Part shown: positions 5,221-9,118 of the stretch, one piece after another
Layout of the letters: every line of letters begins with the position of its first letter
How positions within the stretch are numbered: the first letter of the stretch is position 1
Assembly: GCA_026713345.1 (NCBI GenBank)
Contig: JAPOOQ010000045.1
Location: 1-9,118 of the forward strand
Length of the DNA: 9,118 nucleotides
Origin: Gemmatimonadota bacterium
GTDB lineage: Bacteria; Gemmatimonadota; Gemmatimonadetes; Longimicrobiales; Gaopeijiaceae
Direction: 5' to 3'
The notes under the pieces: generated by a model
Told to the model about the DNA's origin: nothing
The model's input: the letters and a program-made list of their open reading frames with translations, nothing else
Database searches by the model: none
Translations under genes and position numbers: made by a program

Positions 5221-5982
5221 TCACCGACGCTCCCTCCCGTGCTCCGTGAGCACCCCGGCCTCCAGCGCGAATCCGACGATCTCCGCCCGTGTGCGGAGCT
5301 CAAGCTTCCTTCTGATGTTCGCCCGGTAGTTCTCCACGGTCTTCGGGGCCAGAAAGACGCGAGCCCCGATCTCCCTGGAGGTCAGGCCCAGGGCCACCAG
5401 CGGCAGGATCCTGCGCTCGCTCCGGCTCAGCCGGTCAAGCCCGTTCCCGTGGGAGTTGGAACCGTTGTCTTCAAGGCGTTTCCGGAGGGTGCAGGTGCCC
5501 CAGCGCGGGACATACATCCGGCCGACGGCCAGAAAGTCGAGGGCCGCCACCATCCTCTTGCCCGAGCGGGCTGTGGTGATGCAGCCCATGCCCCCGGCGT
5601 GAAGCACGCGGTCCAGGAGCGCCGAATCCTCTTCGGCGGCCAACACGAGGATGCGCGGGGTGGGCGTGAGGCTATTCAGTTCCCGGATGACAGAGGACAG
5701 ATTCCGCCCGGAATGCCCGACTTCCAGGACTACGATGTCGGGGTGCGTCGTGCGAGCCAGCGGCGGCGCCTGCTCGCAGGCGGGAGCCACACCGCGGACC
5801 CTGAAACGCCCGGTCTCTTCCAGGATCCGCTTGACCCCCGCCAGAAGCAGCGACTGCCGGCCGGCCAGAACAACGGCAACCACATCCGGCACTCCGTCCC
5901 GCACCCACATCGCTCCCGGTCCGAGCCATCCTAGAGCGTTGGCACGGCCAGCCCTGGTCATCTTCCATACATTGCTGAACAC
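5221..5982 (-). CDS. LuxR/NarL-type regulator with degenerate receiver domain
   Basis: A 253-residue protein with the two-domain plan of NarL/FixJ response regulators. The C-terminal helix-turn-helix (about 185-240) is intact: LSRSERRILPLVALGLTSREI, then LAPKTVENYRANIRRKL, with the normal DNA-recognition helix. The N-terminal domain (about 34-158) keeps the receiver fold but every phosphotransfer residue is changed. The acidic pair of 'LADDH' is Gly41-Arg42 in LAGRQ, and the phosphoacceptor Asp is Glu87 in PDIVVLEVGHSG. The switch Thr/Ser is Ala115 and the conserved Lys is Thr137. It is therefore unlikely to be controlled by a histidine kinase. Glu87 may mimic phosphorylation. No kinase gene is nearby. 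The GTG at 5982 is chosen for AGAGGA seven nt upstream; it leaves about 30 residues before the receiver, so an ATG near 5910 is possible. It likely controls the Cys-rich/lipoprotein operon downstream. Confidence 0.88.
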   Translation of the reverse strand: MFSNVWKMTRAGRANALGWLGPGAMWVRDGVPDVVAVVLAGRQSLLLAGVKRILEETGRFRVRGVAPACEQAPPLARTTHPDIVVLEVGHSGRNLSSVIRELNSLTPTPRILVLAAEEDSALLDRVLHAGGMGCITTARSGKRMVAALDFLAVGRMYVPRWGTCTLRKRLEDNGSNSHGNGLDRLSRSERRILPLVALGLTSREIGARVFLAPKTVENYRANIRRKLELRTRAEIVGFALEAGVLTEHGRERR

Positions 5983-6145
5983 TACGTATTCCTCTATTAG
6001 CTTGACGTAAAGTACTCAATATGAACTTCAACCGATCCAGAAACCTGAATATAGATATTGCAATGGCCCATACGCAAGTCACCAGTGAAACGACGAGGCC
6101 CAGCGGCAGGACGAAGATCCCGTGGGGACTACATGCGGGGGGACC
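5983..6145 (-). promoter_or_regulatory. AT-rich upstream region of the regulator gene
   Basis: This 163-bp gap separates the dat stop from the regulator start. Positions about 5985-6062 are clearly richer in A+T than the flanks (for example AATATAGATATTG at 6048-6060), as expected for a promoter of the regulator gene. No -35/-10 pair with proper spacing could be assigned with confidence, and no strong terminator was seen behind dat. The lower GC may also mark the right border of the accessory cluster. Confidence 0.35.
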
Positions 6146-7006
6146 TCAGCCCGCCGCCTGCCCCCCCTGCACCACCCCAAGAAACCCTTCGTAGAGCCGC
6201 CGCACGACCGGACCCACCGTCCCGTCGCCGACCCTGCGGCCGTCGATCTCGACCACCGGCCGCACCTCCGTGGTCGTGCCGCTGAAGAACACCTCGTCGG
6301 CGAGGTACAGTTCCGGGAGCGGGATGGTGCGCTCCTCCACCGGGATGCCCATCCCGCCGGCCAGCTCGATCAGGAGGTCGCGGGTGATCCCGTGGAGGAT
6401 GTAGTTGGACTTCGGCGCCGTGGTGAGCACCCCGTCGAAGACCGCGAAGAGGTTGTTGTGGGAGCCCTCCAGCGCGATGCCGTCCCGCACGAAGATGGCG
6501 TTCCCCGCCCCCGCCTCCACCGCCGCCTGCGCGGCGAGCACATTCGCCAGCAGCGCGATCGCCTTGATGTCGGCGCGGGCCCAGCGCTGGTCCGGGACGG
6601 TCACCGCGCTGATTCCGCGCGCCCAGTCCTCCATGGCGGGCCGCGCGAACCGGTTCGCGAAGGCGTAGACGGTCGGAGCGACCGGCGGGTCGGGAAACCA
6701 GTGCGTCCTGGGCGCCGTGCCCCGGGTCACCTGCACGTACACGTACGCGCCCGATGCCCCGTCGAGTCCGTTGCGCGCCAGCAGCTCCTCCTTCACCTGC
6801 TTCAGCGGCGCCGCCTCGAAGTCGATCCCGATCGCAGCCAGCCCCCTCCGCAGGCGGCCGAGGTGCTGCACCCAGCGAAAGAGGCGGCCGCCGTACGCGG
6901 GCGTCACCTCGTAGACACCGTCCCCGAACAGAAACCCGCGGTCGTTGACGGAAACCTTCGCGTCCCCGGCGGGCAGATAATCCCCGCTAAGGTAGACGAC
7001 GCTCAA
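6146..7006 (-). CDS. dat: D-amino-acid transaminase (class IV aminotransferase)
   Basis: A 286-residue PLP enzyme of fold type IV, normal length for bacterial D-alanine transaminase. It would interconvert D-amino acids and 2-oxo acids in the cytoplasm, for example D-alanine with 2-oxoglutarate to D-glutamate for peptidoglycan. DRGFLFGDGVYEV (22-34) is the family start motif. Lys148 in DIKAIALLANV is the Schiff-base lysine, and Glu180 in EGSHNN matches the cofactor-contacting Glu. GITRD (206-210) and SGTTTEVRPV (242-251) complete the active site. Tyr32, Arg100 and His102 (VTRGTAPRTHWFP) correspond to the Tyr/Arg/His carboxylate trap of the Bacillus D-enzyme, which favours Dat over IlvE or PabC. 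The start is TTG at 7006, 2 nt after the pspA stop, giving the expected N-terminus MSVVYLSGDY. The gene is translationally coupled to pspA. Confidence 0.88.
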   Translation of the reverse strand: MSVVYLSGDYLPAGDAKVSVNDRGFLFGDGVYEVTPAYGGRLFRWVQHLGRLRRGLAAIGIDFEAAPLKQVKEELLARNGLDGASGAYVYVQVTRGTAPRTHWFPDPPVAPTVYAFANRFARPAMEDWARGISAVTVPDQRWARADIKAIALLANVLAAQAAVEAGAGNAIFVRDGIALEGSHNNLFAVFDGVLTTAPKSNYILHGITRDLLIELAGGMGIPVEERTIPLPELYLADEVFFSGTTTEVRPVVEIDGRRVGDGTVGPVVRRLYEGFLGVVQGGQAAG

Positions 7007-7008
7007 GC

Positions 7009-7863
7009 TCAGCCGCCCCCGCCCTGCTCCAGCTTCTCGAACTCCTCGATCAGCTCCGCATCGCGGATGGGAGGCGATCCGGCCGCGTCGCCGCTCGCCC
7101 CGGCGTCAGCGTCCGCACCGCCGTCTCCGCTCGCCCCGGTCCCCGCGCCCAGTTGCTTGGGCTTTTCCTCCTCGGGCGCCGCGATCAGTCCCATCTTCGC
7201 CTTCAGCGCCAGTAGCTTGTCGTCGACGCCCGCACCCTCGGATCCCGCCTCCAGCCGCACGAACTCGGTCTCCAGCGTATCGCCGGTGAGCGCCTCGGTG
7301 ACCTCGGCCTGGGCCAGGTTCCGCCGTTCCTCCTCCTCGATCTTGTCCGCCATGCGGTTGAAGGCCTCGAAGGCGGAGGTGTCCGACAGGCCGGACATGG
7401 TCTCGTGGATCCGGCGCTGGGCCTGGGCCCGCTTCTGCTTGGCGATGAGCAGGTTCCGCTTCCGCTTCGCCTCCTCGATCTTGTCGTTGAGCTGGCGCAG
7501 GGACCCCTTCAGCTTCTCGGTCTCGGCCGCCTGGGCCTGCCAGGTCTGCTCGAGCGCCGCGGCCTGCTCGGCGTGCTCCTGCTGGCGCACCAGCGCCTGC
7601 TTGGCGAGGTCGTCGCGCCCCTGCTGGACCGCGAGCATGGCGCGCTTCTCCCAGGCCTGCCTCTCCTTGCTCGCATCGGCCATCTGGCGCTGCAGCTTGC
7701 GTTCATCGGCGATCGCGCCGGCGACTTCCCGCTTGGCCTTGGCCAACTGGTCGCGCATGTCGACGATGATCTGATTCAACATCTTCTCCGGGTCTTCCGC
7801 CCGGGAGATCAAGTCGTTGATGTTCGACTTGATCATCGTTGAAAACCTGCTGAAAATGCTCAT
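7009..7863 (-). CDS. pspA: PspA/IM30 family membrane-stress protein
   Basis: A 284-residue PspA-family protein. Members bind stressed inner membrane and assemble into ESCRT-III-like oligomers that limit ion leakage. It starts MSIFSRFSTMIKSNINDLIS, the amphipathic membrane-binding helix, followed by the characteristic EDPEKMLNQII (23-33). Residues about 35-205 are almost pure charged coiled coil (for example DKIEEAKRKRNLLIAKQKRA). It is longer than E. coli PspA (222 residues) because of a tail: a Gly/Ala/Asp low-complexity linker (about 239-263) and a final amphipathic LIEEFEKLE (271-279). The ATG at 7863 is preferred to an upstream in-frame start at 8082 because it has GGGGAGGA upstream and gives the canonical N-terminus. 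It overlaps the TGA of the preceding gene by 4 nt, a coupling arrangement. No PspF, PspB or PspC gene is present here. Confidence 0.93.
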   Translation of the reverse strand: MSIFSRFSTMIKSNINDLISRAEDPEKMLNQIIVDMRDQLAKAKREVAGAIADERKLQRQMADASKERQAWEKRAMLAVQQGRDDLAKQALVRQQEHAEQAAALEQTWQAQAAETEKLKGSLRQLNDKIEEAKRKRNLLIAKQKRAQAQRRIHETMSGLSDTSAFEAFNRMADKIEEEERRNLAQAEVTEALTGDTLETEFVRLEAGSEGAGVDDKLLALKAKMGLIAAPEEEKPKQLGAGTGASGDGGADADAGASGDAAGSPPIRDAELIEEFEKLEQGGGG

Positions 7864-8267
7864 TCCTGGTCGTCCTCCCCATTGCCGGCCAGCGCCCTGA
7901 TATCGGACAGATGGGACGAAGCCGCGAGTTGCACGCTCTCGAGCGAGGCCTGCAATTCCTCGAAATCGAGGCTTCCGAGTTGCAGGGTGTCGCTGATAAT
8001 GAGTTCGCCCTCCTCGATCCCGTATGCGCCGTGGACCATGTCCGTGGCATTGAGCTTGAGCAGGGTCTCGTATAGACCGCACAGATCGGCCTTGTTCGCC
8101 GACAGATCCACGACTTTCATGCGGATCAACAGAACCGGCTCCGAATGGTGGACGACGATCGCCGCCCCCCCGCTTCCGGAGCGGAGCACGAACATGCCTT
8201 CGTCCACCTCCTCGAAGTCCGCATCCATGCGCATCAGATAGCTTTCAAGGTCGTCCTGGGTAACCAT
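7860..8267 (-). CDS. Small YbjN/CesT-like protein coupled to PspA
   Basis: A 135-residue acidic, soluble protein with no signal peptide or membrane segment. Its layout resembles the YbjN and CesT/Tir chaperone fold: an N-terminal helix (LESYLMRMDADFEEVDEGMF), a beta sheet (AAIVVHHSEPVLLIRMKVVD), a helix carrying LYETLLKLNATDMVHGAYG, a strand pair (IEEGELIISDTLQL) and a C-terminal helix (LDFEELQASLESVQLAAS). Small proteins encoded beside PspA homologues, such as DUF2170 next to the E. coli PspA relative YjfJ, are an alternative assignment. The ATG at 8267 has an excellent Shine-Dalgarno, AAGGAG, 6 nt upstream. Its stop overlaps the pspA start by 4 nt, which implies a joint product ratio and probably a PspA-partner or chaperone role. 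The family assignment rests on pattern only. Confidence 0.75.
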   Translation of the reverse strand: MVTQDDLESYLMRMDADFEEVDEGMFVLRSGSGGAAIVVHHSEPVLLIRMKVVDLSANKADLCGLYETLLKLNATDMVHGAYGIEEGELIISDTLQLGSLDFEELQASLESVQLAASSHLSDIRALAGNGEDDQE

Positions 8268-8346
8268 GACTTCTCCTTACCTGTGTGGCTGAAGGTAGCA
8301 GGCGGAACGTAACATCCGCGGGCCATCGGGACCAAGCCCATTGATA

Positions 8347-8841
8347 CTAACGCCGCACCGGCCCCCGGAGTGTCACACCGCGGCGTGGCCGACTCACCCG
8401 CGCACCCCCCTCCGCGCGCCGCTTCAGCGCCACCGCCATGTCGTTGAATCCGCCCCGGATGAGCCGGCCGAACAGCAGAACCACCAGCGGTGTGAGGGGG
8501 CCCTTGAACGCGTCGGTCGTCAGGTAGCGGCAGCGTCCCTCGCCCAGCGCCTCCAGCCGTTGCTCCCGCCGGGCGGAGAGCAGCAGGCGATGGCCGGTCT
8601 TCGTGCTCCAGGCAAGCCGATGTGGCGGATCGACCACCTCGATGCGTTCTCGCTGCTTCACCCTGAGCGGCCCCAGCGTCACGTGCAGATCGACCGGAGA
8701 GCCGACCCTGGAATCGGTGTCCACCCGTGTCGTGAAGGGATTCCACTCGCCGTAGCGCCCGAAGTCCACGAGCACCTCCCACACCCGCTCGATGGGCGCC
8801 TCGATCTCCACCGCATCGGAACGAATCAGGTGCCGGAACAC
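8347..8841 (-). CDS. SRPBCC (START-like / polyketide cyclase-type) domain protein
   Basis: A 164-residue single-domain protein. VEIEAPIERVWEVLVDFGRY followed by GEWNPF (residues 11-36) is the classic opening of SRPBCC 'polyketide_cyc2' proteins, in which a helix follows the first strand and lines a hydrophobic ligand cavity. RERIEVVDPPHRLAWS (64-79) is the matching mid-sheet segment. GGFNDMAVALKRRAEGG (130-146) is the long C-terminal helix that closes the pocket. The ligand cannot be predicted. The GTG at 8841 is chosen over an upstream in-frame start at 8952 because GGGAGG lies just upstream and the extra N-terminus would be low-complexity Arg/Gly. It overlaps the end of the dehydrogenase gene by 16 nt, so the two are probably co-translated and may act on a shared lipid-like substrate. 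Confidence 0.82.
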   Translation of the reverse strand: MFRHLIRSDAVEIEAPIERVWEVLVDFGRYGEWNPFTTRVDTDSRVGSPVDLHVTLGPLRVKQRERIEVVDPPHRLAWSTKTGHRLLLSARREQRLEALGEGRCRYLTTDAFKGPLTPLVVLLFGRLIRGGFNDMAVALKRRAEGGARVSRPRRGVTLRGPVRR

Positions 8842-9118
8842 TGCGCCCCCTCCCGCGCCGTTCCGGGAGCGCTGGACGCGACCTCCGCGCCGCCCGTGCC
8901 TGCCGTGCCATCCCGCCCGTGCTTCGCCAGCAGCGCCTCGCTCTCTTCCCACAGCCGCGCGCCCGCGTCCTCGTCCATGGCCAACGGCGATGGCTCCCGC
9001 TCCCGCATCAGGTGCAGGTACGCGCCGCTGCGCCGCCCCATCTCCTCGGCGCAGCAGGCATGGATGACCGGCGCCGCGGCCTTCACGGGCGATGCGAAGA
9101 ACAGGCGCATGACCGGTC
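8826..9118 (-). CDS. Short-chain dehydrogenase/reductase, C-terminal part only
   Basis: The frame is open from the right edge to a TGA at 8826-8828, giving about 97 residues. The start and the NAD(P)-binding and catalytic YxxxK parts lie beyond the window. What is seen, FFASPVKAAAPVIHACCAEE followed by GRRSGAYLHLMREREPSPLAMDEDAGARLWEESEALL, is the typical tail of retinol-dehydrogenase/WW-oxidoreductase-type SDRs. Those end with a 'sp..GA' turn, 'G.Y', 'PS..a.d' and a terminal 'LW..se.l' helix. A short Gly/Ala/Ser-rich extension follows. An ATG at 9110 exists but would leave a fragment without a fold, so it is not taken as the start. Confidence 0.7.
   Translation of the reverse strand, partial: PVMRLFFASPVKAAAPVIHACCAEEMGRRSGAYLHLMREREPSPLAMDEDAGARLWEESEALLAKHGRDGTAGTGGAEVASSAPGTAREGAQCSGT

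Noticed and set aside
5980..6082. Hydrophobic minus-strand frame starting GTG at 6082 (VTCVWAIAISIFRFL...)
   Set aside because: No Shine-Dalgarno, AT-rich codons unlike neighbours, and it runs out of frame into the regulator gene. More likely promoter DNA that happens to encode hydrophobic residues, though a small membrane peptide is not fully excluded.
6122..7774. Long plus-strand open frame (550 codons) opposite dat and pspA
   Set aside because: It is antisense to two well-supported genes. Its product is Arg/Pro/Ser-rich with no family pattern, as expected from the complement of GC-rich coding DNA.
1..9118. CRISPR arrays, tRNA or rRNA genes, insertion-sequence ends, integrase or phage genes
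   Set aside because: Looked for repeat-spacer periodicity, tRNA-like ends, terminal inverted repeats beside transposase-like frames and integrase motifs; none was found.

Overview
The window is high-GC DNA from a diderm, LPS-bearing bacterium. It carries a Kdo transferase, a family 9 (heptosyltransferase-type) glycosyltransferase, Sec-type signal peptides and a lipoprotein with a lipobox. The GC-rich codon use and the exported 6-bladed beta-propeller lipoprotein would fit Gemmatimonadota or a similar soil or marine phylum, but no gene here proves the phylum. No rRNA, tRNA, CRISPR array, insertion sequence or phage gene was seen.

Layout. 1-954 (-): family 9 glycosyltransferase, 3' end cut by the window edge. 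955-1125: divergent intergenic region with a 21-bp-period direct repeat. 1126-2397 (+): waaA (Kdo transferase). It converges on a minus-strand accessory cluster that reads right to left: an orphan LuxR-type regulator with a degenerate receiver domain (5982-5221), a small secreted 7-cysteine protein (5028-4591), a beta-propeller lipoprotein (4577-3459), a broken ABC-transporter ATPase (3469 to about 3027), and a second 7-cysteine protein (2885-2436). Right of this cluster is a minus-strand housekeeping block. It holds the C-terminal end of a short-chain dehydrogenase (right edge), an SRPBCC protein (8841-8347), and a translationally coupled set made of a YbjN/CesT-like small protein (8267-7860), a PspA/IM30 protein (7863-7009) and a D-amino-acid transaminase (7006-6146).

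Most interesting part: 2436-5982. The two small secreted proteins are diverged paralogues. They share signal-peptide layout and seven cysteines, four of them at identical residue numbers (78, 88, 97, 108). Both follow the same leader of about 145 nt, with a conserved distal block, a conserved GC hairpin and an identical Shine-Dalgarno sequence. Gene order (regulator, leader, Cys-rich protein, propeller lipoprotein, ABC ATPase) suggests a self-contained envelope or export system. Its ABC gene has decayed, and its peptide gene plus leader has been duplicated, with the second leader starting where the ABC gene is cut off. I do not recognise this Cys-rich family. The pairing of a small secreted Cys protein with a 6-bladed propeller lipoprotein recalls the NVEALA/BF3164 pairs of Bacteroidales, but that is analogy only.
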